Made by a program: the position numbers and the translations under genes. The notes beneath the pieces are model-generated. The model searched no databases. It was not told the DNA's origin and saw nothing but the letters and a program-made list of their open reading frames with translations. From NCBI GenBank assembly GCA_016795285.1, contig JAEUIC010000036.1, positions 84,190-148,189 on the forward strand: a stretch of DNA of 64,000 bases, given 5' to 3'. The DNA is from Planctomycetota bacterium. GTDB lineage: Bacteria > Planctomycetota > B15-G4 > SIAN01. Below, one piece after another: positions 34,172 through 42,691 of this stretch (position 1 is the first letter of the stretch; each line of letters starts with the position of its first letter).

Positions 34172-35500
34172 TCACGCGAGCTGCGCTTCCGGCGCGCCGA
34201 GCAGCTGATGCGCCACGCGCTGCACGCGCACGACGCCGCTGCCCGCGGCCGCCCCATCGTCGGCGAACGCGACGATGCGAGCGCGCGTCGCCGGCTCGAG
34301 CGCGTCGTCGGTCAGCAGCGCCTCGAGCTTCGCCACCAGCGGCAGGCCGGCCCCCTCCGCGAGCGCGCCGACCTGCTTCGCCCAGTCGACCGCGATGGCG
34401 AGCTCGCCTTCGCCGTGGCAGAGCGCGGCGGCGAAGCGGTTGCGCGCCAGCAGCGTGCGCGAGCTGATCCAGGTGCGCCCGCCCTCCCACCCCTTCACGT
34501 TGGGCGGCGCGAAGAGCGACTGCCCCATCGCCGCCGCCGCCTGCGCGACCGCCTTCAGGTTGCAGCGCGCCCGCGTGCGGCGCAGCAGGCCGACGCACCA
34601 CTCGATCGGCCCGGCGATGCGCGCGCGGCGCTGCTCGGCGGCGAAGAAGAGGCGCGAGCCGAACAGCCGCCGCAGCGTCCGCTCGATCGAGAGCTCCTCC
34701 TCGCGGAGCGCCGCCGCCACTTCCGCGATCGCCGCCGCGCTCGGCGCGTCGCAGACGAAGGCAGAGAGCAACTTGCCGGCGAGGAACGGCGCGCAAGCGG
34801 GGTGGCGCACCGCCGCATCGACCACCTCGCCGCCATCCTCGACCGGCGCGCCGAAGAGCTGCTTCGCGCCGGCGTCGTGGGCGCGCTCGTTCTTCCAGAA
34901 GCGGCCGTCGCGCACGTGCCAGCCCGTGAAGGCGCGCGCCGCCTCCTGCACGTCGCGCTCGCTGTAGTGGCCGACGCCGAGCGAGAAGAGCTCGAAGAGC
35001 TCGCGCGCGAAGTTCTCGTTCGGGTGGCTCTTCACGTTGCTGTTGCCGTCGAGCCAGACCAGCAGCGCCGGATCGCGCGCGGCCGCTTGCAGCAGCTCGC
35101 GGAACGGGCCGCCCCCGAGCGCGCGGAACAGCTCGTACTGGCGCCACATCCAGTCGCACTGCTGGATCTTCGTGAAGCTGGTCGCGAAGTGGTTGTGCCA
35201 GAAAAGGGCGAGCTTCTCGACGAGCGGGCAGGCGCTCTCCACCATGCGGCCGAGCCAGAGCGCTTGGAGGCGCGGCAAGTCGTCGCCCTGCGCCACCGAA
35301 GGCGCCAACGCGGCGAGCTGCGCGGCGGCCTTCCCCTCGTCGCGCGCGAAGAGGCGCTCGAGGGTCGCTTGCAGTCCGACGCGCACCGCCTCGTCGCGCT
35401 CCTCCGGCCGGCTGCCGAACGCGGCGTGGCGCAGCAGGTGGGCGGCGGCGGCCGCGTCGAACGGCCCGTCGACGCCCGGGACGAACGGGGCGAGGTTCAT
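34172..35500 (-). CDS. DUF1800 protein
   Basis: This 442-residue DUF1800 protein has characteristic segments including HLLRHAAFGSRPEERDEAV near the N-terminus, LWLGRMVESACPLVEKLALFWHNHFATSFTK, SHPNENFARELFELFSLGVGHYSERDVQEAARAFTGW and SAFVCDAPSAAAIAEVA. It has no obvious signal peptide. The function of the family is not known; the strict association with DUF1501 suggests joint action, possibly in the envelope. It overlaps the upstream gene by 4 bp (ATGA) and so is coupled to it. Confidence 0.87.
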   Translation of the reverse strand: MNLAPFVPGVDGPFDAAAAAHLLRHAAFGSRPEERDEAVRVGLQATLERLFARDEGKAAAQLAALAPSVAQGDDLPRLQALWLGRMVESACPLVEKLALFWHNHFATSFTKIQQCDWMWRQYELFRALGGGPFRELLQAAARDPALLVWLDGNSNVKSHPNENFARELFELFSLGVGHYSERDVQEAARAFTGWHVRDGRFWKNERAHDAGAKQLFGAPVEDGGEVVDAAVRHPACAPFLAGKLLSAFVCDAPSAAAIAEVAAALREEELSIERTLRRLFGSRLFFAAEQRRARIAGPIEWCVGLLRRTRARCNLKAVAQAAAAMGQSLFAPPNVKGWEGGRTWISSRTLLARNRFAAALCHGEGELAIAVDWAKQVGALAEGAGLPLVAKLEALLTDDALEPATRARIVAFADDGAAAGSGVVRVQRVAHQLLGAPEAQLA

Positions 35501-37374
35501 CGGCCCGCCTCCGCTGCGGCGCGCGGCGCGGCGCCGGTCGCCGCTGCGCGCGGCGCCAGCTCGAGCGCGAGTTCGACGGTGAGTCGCCCGTCGGCGCGGC
35601 GGCTCGCGAGGCGCAGTTGCGCCACTTCGCGCGCCACGTCGACCAGGAACGCCTGCTCCAGCTCCGCTTGCGCGAGGCTCTTGCCCTTCTCGAGCGTCGC
35701 CTGCGAGAGCAGCACGTCGCGATCCTCGTGCGCGAGCGCCGCCACCTGCGCCCCGTCGATCTCGATCCGCGTCAGCGATCCCGCCGGCGCGCTGCCGAGC
35801 GGACCCGCCGACAGCTCGTCGATCAGCGCGTGCAGCAGCTCCACCGTGGACGACAGGATCAGCCGCTTCCCGACCCGTGCGAAGCAGGGCGAGGCGTTCT
35901 GCCGCTCGGGCTCCGCGGTGCGGTCGTCGTCCTTCGGGAGGCGGCCGCCGGTGACCAGCGTGCCGCGGTAGGGCTCGACGAAGAGTTCGTAGGGCGACTG
36001 GTTTTTCTGCGCGCTGTCGACGTTGAAGAGCGCGAGCGCCATCTGCACGCCGTTCCCGAACTCGCGGCCGAGCCGCTCCTCGTCATCGCGCGCGGTGAAG
36101 AGCAGCGCGCCGGCCGGGTAGCGCAGCGCGGGCGGTGCCGCGACGCCCGGGAAGGTCTGGCGCGCCAGCACGAAGAGCACCTCCTCGTCGAGCGCGGGCA
36201 GCACTTCGTCGGGGAGGCTGCGGCCACCGAAGAAGAGGCCGAGGTTCGCCTTGGCGGCCGCGAGATCGGCGCCGACCTTCTCGGTGCAGAGCGCGCCGCT
36301 CTCCGACCAGAGCGCCGCGAAGTCGCGCCGCAGCGCCATCGTGAGCAGCGTGCCGGGCGGCCGCACCAGCGCCAGCGGCTCGCCGGCGCGCGCATGGCCG
36401 AAGCCGCGGAAGGCGGCCGGCAGCGGCGTCGTGGCGGGCAGCGACAGCTCGAGCGCGAACGTGTCGGCGTCGCCGCGCACGCAGAGCGGCACCACCGGCG
36501 CCTGCGCCGCGAGCTGCAGCACGTCGCCGAGCAGCGCGGCGCCGAGGAACTCCTCCTGGCGCACCGGCAGCCACGACTCCTTCCCCGACAACGCCGTCGT
36601 GCGCGGCCCATCGAGCGCGAAACGGAGCAGCGCATCGGCCGGTGCCGCGGCGCGCGCGGCGGCCACCAGCGCCGGCGGCTGCAGCGCATGCGCCGCCTGC
36701 GCCGCCGTCGCGAGCTCGAGGAAGCGCGCTTCGCTGCTGGCGAACAGGAGGTCGCGGCCGTGGCAGGCGACGAAGAGCTGCTCGCGGACGACCAGCGTCT
36801 CGAGGCCGCCGCAGGTCGCGGCGCGCCACGCCGGCGGCTCCTCCTCCTGCATGGCGAGCAGCTGCCGCGCGACCTGCATCACGTGGAGCGCGCGATCGAC
36901 GTCGGGGAGGCGCACTGCCCCCACCAGCCCCGGCTTCCCCTCGCCCGCCACCACGCCGAGCGCGAGCTGCTCGCCGAGCAGCGTCTCGAGGAGTTCGTGC
37001 CCCTTCATGCCCGCGACCAGCTCGACGAAGCCGAGGCCGCCGAGCAGCTCCACGTAGGCGGGGCTCTTCTGGAAGAGCTTCCACGCCGGCAGCGCGAAGA
37101 GGCGCTGCTTCAACGACGAGTTCGGCAGGTCGTGGAAGCGGGCGCCGAGCCCCTGTGCGTCGGCCACCGCGATCAGCTCCTGCGGCAGCAGCGTCGCGAG
37201 GTCGGCCACTTCGCCGACGACGGGCGCGGCCGGGCGCGCCAACACGTCGTTCGCGAGGCGCGGCCATGCGGGACCGGCCCACGCCGAGAGCGGCAGCGTC
37301 GAGAGGGCGCCCGCCAGGGTGGCGGCGGCGCCGAAGCGCCAGAGGAGGGTGCGCACGGGTCGCGAGCGGCGCAT
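35497..37374 (-). CDS. Secreted protein of unknown function (DUF3352-like layout)
   Basis: This is a 625-residue secreted protein. The signal peptide (residues 1-33) ends at ALSTLPLSAWA-G. The mature part starts with LPQELIAVADAQG and LPAWKLFQKSPAYVELLGGLGFVELVAGMKG, an organisation reminiscent of DUF3352-type planctomycete proteins that have an N-terminal peptide-like alpha/beta repeat region; this likeness is only by eye. No catalytic motif is visible. The ATG has GGAG 6 bp upstream. It is the gene directly before DUF1800 and overlaps it, so it is part of that operon. Confidence 0.65.
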   Translation of the reverse strand: MRRSRPVRTLLWRFGAAATLAGALSTLPLSAWAGPAWPRLANDVLARPAAPVVGEVADLATLLPQELIAVADAQGLGARFHDLPNSSLKQRLFALPAWKLFQKSPAYVELLGGLGFVELVAGMKGHELLETLLGEQLALGVVAGEGKPGLVGAVRLPDVDRALHVMQVARQLLAMQEEEPPAWRAATCGGLETLVVREQLFVACHGRDLLFASSEARFLELATAAQAAHALQPPALVAAARAAAPADALLRFALDGPRTTALSGKESWLPVRQEEFLGAALLGDVLQLAAQAPVVPLCVRGDADTFALELSLPATTPLPAAFRGFGHARAGEPLALVRPPGTLLTMALRRDFAALWSESGALCTEKVGADLAAAKANLGLFFGGRSLPDEVLPALDEEVLFVLARQTFPGVAAPPALRYPAGALLFTARDDEERLGREFGNGVQMALALFNVDSAQKNQSPYELFVEPYRGTLVTGGRLPKDDDRTAEPERQNASPCFARVGKRLILSSTVELLHALIDELSAGPLGSAPAGSLTRIEIDGAQVAALAHEDRDVLLSQATLEKGKSLAQAELEQAFLVDVAREVAQLRLASRRADGRLTVELALELAPRAAATGAAPRAAAEAGR

Positions 37375-37453
37375 GGCGATCTCCAACGAGGGGAGGGAAC
37401 GACGGGGAAGAGCCGCGCCGCGCGGCGACGTGAAAGGGAACGGAGCGGACCGT

Positions 37454-38632
37454 TCAGCGCGCGAGCGCGCTGCGCCAACGCTGCTCGAGCTCGGCGAAAT
37501 GGGCGCAGCCGAAGCGGGCGGCGAGCTCCTCGTGCCCCTCCGGCGCGCCGCGCAGCCGCGGCGTCTCGAGGAAGCTCGCCCGCGCGTGCGCGCCGCCGCC
37601 CCGCAGCGGATCGAGGCACCAAGCGGCGAACGCTCCGGCGACGCCGGCCGCGCACGGCTCGCCGTCGCGGCGGAAGAGCGGCGCGAGCGGCGCGGCCAGC
37701 GCCACCGCCGCGAAGAGCGCGTCGGCCGAATCGGCCGCGATCCACGCCGCCGCCCCGTCGCGCCACCAGCGCGGCGCCGACTCGCCGAGCAGCTGCACGA
37801 GCGTCGCCGCCGCGAGCGCTTCGCTGACGGCGCGCGCGCTCGCCGCGTCGAGGGCGAGGCACTCGACCTCGCGCCACGTGCCGCCCTGCGCCGCCAGCCG
37901 ATCGGCGTCGAGGCAGGCGACTGCCACCGGCGTCGCGTTGGCGAGGCGCTGCTCGAGCGGCGCCAGCAGCTCCGCTTCGAGGCGGCGGCGCGCGTGGCGC
38001 AGCGGCTCGAGGTCGGGGGCGGCGGTGCGCGGCGCGACGACCACCCACGGCGCGAGCGCGGCGCCGCTCCACGCGTAGTCGTCGCGCGCCGCGCCGAGTC
38101 GGGCGCTGAAGCTCGCGCCGAGCGCCGCGTAGGCCGCGGGCAGCGCCGCCGCCCCCGCGAGTTCCGCGTAGCCCGCCGGCAACGGCACGCGCGGCACGAG
38201 CGGCGCCTCGGCGGCACGGCGCGGCGCGGTCTCGACCGCCGCGACTTCGAGCGGCGTCGCGGGCGGTGCTTCGGCAGGCACGGCGGCGGGCACAGCGGCG
38301 GTTGCTTCGGCGGGTGGCTCCGCCGGCGGTTTGGCAGGCACTTCCGCGCGCTCTTCCGCAGGCACTTCGACGGGGGGCGAGACCTCCGGCTCGCGCACCA
38401 CTTCTGGCACGTGCACCACTTCTGGCTCGCGCGCGGGCGGCAGTTCGCGCGGCGGTTCCGGCGGCGATTCCGGCAGCGGCGAGGCGATCGGCGCCGCCGC
38501 GGGCTCCTCGCTGCGGGCGACCGCAACGGGGGCGACCTCCGGCGACCGCTCCGCCAACGCGGCGAGCCACGCCGCCAGCGCGATCGCCGCGGGCAACCAG
38601 ATCCGCTTCGGCCAGGGGGTGGGCGCCGTCAC
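37454..38632 (-). CDS. Membrane-anchored Pro/Glu-rich protein with degenerate peptidase MA-like end
   Basis: This is a 392-residue protein starting at GTG. One N-terminal hydrophobic anchor (about residues 11-28) is followed by a spacer of about 100 residues, rich in Pro, Glu, Val and Ala with short repeats (PPAREPEVVHVPEVVREP), then a folded domain from about residue 140. Near residue 285 it has SAPRWWRDGAAAWIAA, which looks like the P.W..EGLA.Y element of peptidase MA proteins, but no HExxH precedes it. It may be a non-enzymatic relative. It is upstream of the secreted gene at 35497-37374 by 79 bp and probably in the same transcription unit. Confidence 0.55.
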   Translation of the reverse strand: MTAPTPWPKRIWLPAAIALAAWLAALAERSPEVAPVAVARSEEPAAAPIASPLPESPPEPPRELPPAREPEVVHVPEVVREPEVSPPVEVPAEERAEVPAKPPAEPPAEATAAVPAAVPAEAPPATPLEVAAVETAPRRAAEAPLVPRVPLPAGYAELAGAAALPAAYAALGASFSARLGAARDDYAWSGAALAPWVVVAPRTAAPDLEPLRHARRRLEAELLAPLEQRLANATPVAVACLDADRLAAQGGTWREVECLALDAASARAVSEALAAATLVQLLGESAPRWWRDGAAAWIAADSADALFAAVALAAPLAPLFRRDGEPCAAGVAGAFAAWCLDPLRGGGAHARASFLETPRLRGAPEGHEELAARFGCAHFAELEQRWRSALAR

Positions 38633-38723
38633 GCCGCCGATCGTAGGCCGCCGCCGCGCGCTCGCAACCGCGCGCTCGGCGCCGTCCGCGCGGCGGCCCG
38701 CTCGCCGACCGGCGCACCGCTCG

Positions 38724-40532
38724 TCAGCGCGCGCGCGGCAGTCGCAGGCAGAGGCGCGCGCCCGGCTCGTCGCTCGCCAGCAGTTCGAGTTCGCCGCCGA
38801 GGTCGCGCGCCAAGCCGCGCGCCAGCGCGAGCCCGAGGCCGACGCCCGGCCGCGCGTCGTCGTTGCGCGCGCCGCGTTCGAACGGCTCGAAGATCGCCGA
38901 GCGCAGCGCCGCCGCCACGCCGCTGCCGTGGTCGCGCACCTCGAGCGCGACGTGGTCGGCGTGCGCCGCGGCGCAGAGCTCGATGCGCGCGAGCGCCTCG
39001 CCGCGCCCGTACTTGCAGGCGTTGTCGACCAGGTTGAAGAGCACCTGCCCCACCGCCTCCGGATCGGTGTCGAGCGGCGTGTCGCCCGCCTCGACGGTGC
39101 AGCGGAACTCGAAGCCGGCGTCGCTCGCGCGGCGCGCGAGGCTCGGCGCGTGGCGCTCCACCAGCTCCGCCAGCGTGACGCGCGTGCGGCGCGTCGCCGT
39201 GCCGCGCTCCTCGAGGCGCGCGTAGGCCAGCACGTTCTCGACCAGCGTGGCGAGGCGCGCCGACTGCTCCTTCAGCGTCTGCAGGTAGCTCTGCCGCTGC
39301 TCGGGCGCGGTCACCATCCCGTCGGCGAGCATCTCGCTGTAGAGGCGGAAGGTGGTGAGCGGCGTGCGCAGCTCGTGGGTCACCGCCGAGGCGAAGCGAT
39401 GGCGCCGTTGCGCCAGCGCGACGCTCGAGCCGACCAGCCGGCCGCCCACCAGCAGCGCCGCCACCACCGCGAGCCACGCCAGCGCGAGCGTGGTGCGCGT
39501 CGCCGACCAGCCGCCGATCGGCGCCGCGACGGCGGCCGCCAGCGCGGGCGGCAGGACGAGGCGCGCCGGGATCGACGAGAGCGCCGAGGCGAGCTCGGGC
39601 CCCTCGGCCGGCGCGCCGAGCAGCGGCACGAGGTCGGCACCCGGCAGCAGCGGCGCAAGCGCGGCGAGCAGCTCAGCGCGCCACGCCTTCCAATCGCACC
39701 AGACGCCCTGCAGCAGCTCCTGCTCGCCGACGGTGACGCGCCGCACGAGGAAGAGCTCCGGCGCCGCGTCGCCGACCCACCACGGCACGAGCGGCCCCAC
39801 CACCACCTGCGGCGGCGGCGTCGGCGGCAACGTCTGCGGCTCGGCGATGCGGTTGTTGCCGATCGCGTCGCCGATCGCGGCGCGCTTGGCGTTCCACACC
39901 TCGTTCTGGCGCGCGACCCACTCGAGCTGCGGCTGCTCCGCGGCGACGGGCGCGGCGTTCAGGTCCTCGAACGCCTCGATGGCGACCACCGCGGCGCGCG
40001 CGGCGGCGGGCGCGACGAGCTGCGCCACCCGCTGCAGGCGCTGCAGCGACGCCGCGACGTCGAACGCGCCCGGGTCGTCCGCCACCATGCTGCAGGTGGC
40101 CTGCGCGAGGTCGAGCTGGTTCCCCTCCGGCACCTGCGGCGAGCTGAAGCGGCCGGCCGCGTCGATCTGGAAGTGGAGCTGGAGCGGCGCCGGCGCGCGC
40201 AGCAGCAGCGGCGAGGCGACCAGCACGTCGCCCTTGTCGAGCGGGCTCAGGTAGCGCGTGTAGCCGCACTCCTGCGGGTAGTAGGCGAGGTACTCGAAGT
40301 AGGGGCGCGCCGACTCGCGCGCCAGCAGCGGCAGCACGCGCGCGTCGAGCCGCCAGAGCGCGTTGCGGCGCCGCTCCTCGCGCTCCTCGAGCGCGCGGCT
40401 GCGTGCGAGCTCGCTGCGATGGGCCGCTTCGAGGCGCAGCGAGGTGCGCGTCACGAAGAAGAGCGCGGCGAGGACCGCGGCCGCGCCGGCGAAGTAGGCG
40501 AGCCGCCAGTCGCGCGGCGTCTTGCGCGTCAT
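38724..40532 (-). CDS. Sensor histidine kinase (OmpR/PhoR type partner)
   Basis: This 602-residue membrane kinase has a first transmembrane helix at about residues 13-27 and a second at about 340-360 (LALAWLAVVAALLVGGRL), so residues 30-335 form an extracytoplasmic sensor region. The HisKA motif SAVTHELRTPLTTFRLYSEML places the phospho-acceptor His near 385. The ATP-binding domain has LFNLVDNACKYG (N box), VRDHGSGV (G1), IFEPFERGARND (F) and GVGLGLALARGLA (G2). The sensor region is large and not recognised. The start overlaps the response regulator stop in ATGA. Confidence 0.9.
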   Translation of the reverse strand: MTRKTPRDWRLAYFAGAAAVLAALFFVTRTSLRLEAAHRSELARSRALEEREERRRNALWRLDARVLPLLARESARPYFEYLAYYPQECGYTRYLSPLDKGDVLVASPLLLRAPAPLQLHFQIDAAGRFSSPQVPEGNQLDLAQATCSMVADDPGAFDVAASLQRLQRVAQLVAPAAARAAVVAIEAFEDLNAAPVAAEQPQLEWVARQNEVWNAKRAAIGDAIGNNRIAEPQTLPPTPPPQVVVGPLVPWWVGDAAPELFLVRRVTVGEQELLQGVWCDWKAWRAELLAALAPLLPGADLVPLLGAPAEGPELASALSSIPARLVLPPALAAAVAAPIGGWSATRTTLALAWLAVVAALLVGGRLVGSSVALAQRRHRFASAVTHELRTPLTTFRLYSEMLADGMVTAPEQRQSYLQTLKEQSARLATLVENVLAYARLEERGTATRRTRVTLAELVERHAPSLARRASDAGFEFRCTVEAGDTPLDTDPEAVGQVLFNLVDNACKYGRGEALARIELCAAAHADHVALEVRDHGSGVAAALRSAIFEPFERGARNDDARPGVGLGLALARGLARDLGGELELLASDEPGARLCLRLPRAR

Positions 40533-41245
40533 CGCCCCGCCCCGTCCCGCTTGCAATCGGCCGCCAGCATGTAGCCGCGACCGCGCACGGTGGCGACCCC
40601 TTCGCTGCCGCTGTCGGCGAGCTTCTCGCGCAGCCGCGCGATGTGCATGTCGATGGTGCGCGTCTGCAGGCCGCGCGGATCGAGGCCCCACACCGCGCGC
40701 AGCAGCTCGTCGCGCGAGACCACCTGGTCCTTGGCGGTGGCGAGGTAGCGCAGCAGCGCCGCCTCCTTCTCGGAGAGCTGGCGCACCTGCCCATCGGCGA
40801 GCTGCACCTCGCCGCGCGCGAAGTCGACCGCGCCGCGCGGCAGCTCGAGCCGCTCGCTCGGCGGCGGGCGCGTCGCGCTGCGGCGCAGCACCGCTTCGAC
40901 GCGCGCCAGCAGCTCGCGCGCCGAGAAGGGCTTCACCACGTAGTCGTCGGCCCCCTCCTGGAGGCCGCGCACGCGCTCCTGCTCGGCGCCGCGCGCGGTC
41001 ACCAGGATCACCGGCAGGGTCGGCTTGCTGCGCCGCAGCTTCGCCAGCAACTCGAAGCCGTCGACTCCCGGCAGCACCAGGTCGAGCAGCGCCAGGTCGA
41101 TGTGCAGCGCCAAGCCGAGTTCGAGTCCGGCGCGGCCGTCGGCCGCCTCGTGCACGGCGTAGCCGCCGAAGCGCAAGGCGTCGACGAGGCCGCGCCGGAT
41201 GGCGCCATCGTCCTCGACCACCAGGAGGGTCGCAGTCGAACTCAC
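40529..41245 (-). CDS. OmpR/PhoB-family response regulator
   Basis: This 238-residue regulator has an N-terminal receiver domain with the acidic pair in VVEDDGAIRRG, the phosphorylatable Asp in LALLDLVLPGVDG (about residue 55), the conserved Thr in ILVTARG and Lys in VVKPFSARELL. A winged-helix DNA-binding domain follows (residues 140-230) with SEKEAALLRYLATAKDQVVSRDELLRAVWG and TRTIDMHIARLREKL. It is coupled by 4-bp overlaps to the kinase downstream and the VWA gene upstream. The target genes are unknown; the adjacent VWA cluster is a candidate. Confidence 0.93.
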   Translation of the reverse strand: MSSTATLLVVEDDGAIRRGLVDALRFGGYAVHEAADGRAGLELGLALHIDLALLDLVLPGVDGFELLAKLRRSKPTLPVILVTARGAEQERVRGLQEGADDYVVKPFSARELLARVEAVLRRSATRPPPSERLELPRGAVDFARGEVQLADGQVRQLSEKEAALLRYLATAKDQVVSRDELLRAVWGLDPRGLQTRTIDMHIARLREKLADSGSEGVATVRGRGYMLAADCKRDGAGR

Positions 41246-42582
41246 GTGCCGTGCTGCTCCTGCTGCGCGTCGGCCGGCTTGCTGTCAGTCGGCTTGCTGT
41301 CGGCCGGCTTGGTGTCGATCGGCTTCGCCGGCGTCTCGGTCGGCTTCGCCTCGGGCACCTTCGGGGCGGGCGGGAAGCGTAGCCCCTTCGCCTGCGCCTG
41401 CGCACGCAGCGCGTCGCGCACAGCGCGATCGAAGGCGCTGCTCTCTTCCATCCCGAGCTTGGCGAGCTCGGCGGTGACGTGAGCGTCGCGCTTGGCGCTC
41501 ACCCCCTGGATCTGCTCCTTCAGCTTCGTGCGCTTCGCCCATGCCGCGTCGATGCACTGCTGGCGCTGCTCCTGCGTCAGCTCGCGCAGCTTCTCCGGGA
41601 GCTCCTCCTTCTTGGCCTCCTCGAGCTTGAGCTGCCCCGTCTTCACCTGCTCGACGAGGTCCCAGTCGCACGTGTAGAGCTTGCACGCCTTGGTGTTGGC
41701 GCGCGCCGCGGCGGTCGCGCTGTTGCACGCCTCGGCATTCGCATCCTGCGCCCGCTGGTTCCCCCACGCCACGATGCCGGCGGCGCCGTACGGCAAGTAG
41801 GTGTCGTTGATCGCCGTCGAGAGCGCGGCGAGCTCGCCATCGAACGGCGTCGCGATCACCACCGTGCCGTTCTGCTGGTCGATCGCCGCGAAGTGGCCGT
41901 CGGCGCGCTTCGCCACCTCCTGCCAGCCCGGCGCGAGCTCGTCGGCCGGATTGCCGCAGTAGATGGCGTTCACCGTGATGCCGCGCTCGATCAGCAGCCG
42001 GCACGCTTCGCCGAAGCGCACCTGCTGATCCTGGTCGGCCGACTCGTTGCCCGCGACGACCACCAGCTTCAGCGCCTCGGGCGCTGGCGCCCAGTCGAGC
42101 GACGCGTTCGCGGTGGCCAGTACGCGGCCGACCAGCTCGGTGCCGCCGTTGGTGGTGAGCGCGAAGAGCTGCTGCGAGACGAGGTCGAGGTCCTCGGTGA
42201 GCGGCGCGTCGATCTTCACCCAGCCGCCCTCGGCCGGGTGGCCGTCATTGCCGAAGGTGAGCAGCGCGACGCGCAACCGCGGCGTCGGCTCGGCCAGCGC
42301 GAGGTCGTTCACGATCGCCCAGAGCTTCTGACGCGCGGCATCGAGCAGCCCATCCATGCTGCCGCTCGTGTCGAGGCAGAGCGCGAGGTCGATCGAGGGC
42401 GCGGCGGGCTTCGACGCGGCGACGGCGGGCGCCGTGGCGGGCCGCTCGTCGCCGACGCCGTTCGGGTCGGCGCGCAGCGGCGGCGCGCCGAGCGCGAGCA
42501 ACGTCGGAGCGAGCGTGGCGACCAGCGTCCGGCCGCGCCACGCGCGCCGCGGGGAGCGAGGGGAAGGGGTGGAGCGCTTCAT
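41242..42582 (-). CDS. Secreted VWA-domain protein coupled to a two-component system
   Basis: This 446-residue protein has a signal peptide (about residues 15-38, ending in APPLRAD). A VWA domain follows with MIDAS motif DTSGSMDG near residue 67, GNDGHPAEGGW and TNGGTELVGRVLA. A middle region contains several Cys and Lys-rich helical sequence, and the C-terminus is a Lys/Pro/Thr/Asp low-complexity tail (KPTDSKPAD repeats). The ATG has GGAGGAACCG directly upstream. Its stop overlaps the response regulator start (ATGA), so it is the first gene of a VWA-regulator-kinase unit. It could be an envelope sensor or substrate of that system. Confidence 0.78.
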   Translation of the reverse strand: MKRSTPSPRSPRRAWRGRTLVATLAPTLLALGAPPLRADPNGVGDERPATAPAVAASKPAAPSIDLALCLDTSGSMDGLLDAARQKLWAIVNDLALAEPTPRLRVALLTFGNDGHPAEGGWVKIDAPLTEDLDLVSQQLFALTTNGGTELVGRVLATANASLDWAPAPEALKLVVVAGNESADQDQQVRFGEACRLLIERGITVNAIYCGNPADELAPGWQEVAKRADGHFAAIDQQNGTVVIATPFDGELAALSTAINDTYLPYGAAGIVAWGNQRAQDANAEACNSATAAARANTKACKLYTCDWDLVEQVKTGQLKLEEAKKEELPEKLRELTQEQRQQCIDAAWAKRTKLKEQIQGVSAKRDAHVTAELAKLGMEESSAFDRAVRDALRAQAQAKGLRFPPAPKVPEAKPTETPAKPIDTKPADSKPTDSKPADAQQEQHGT

Positions 42583-42691
42583 CGGTTCCTCCAAGCGCCG
42601 CCGCAGGGTGGGCGACGCGAGACCAAGGGCAGGGATCGTCGAAGGGGGCACGGGTTCGGATCGGGACGCACGGAGCGGCAGCGCGAACGGC

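Noticed and set aside
38250..38480. A tandem DNA repeat in the Pro/Glu-rich gene
   Set aside because: The short repeats are imperfect and follow the low-complexity protein sequence; there is no fixed repeat unit.
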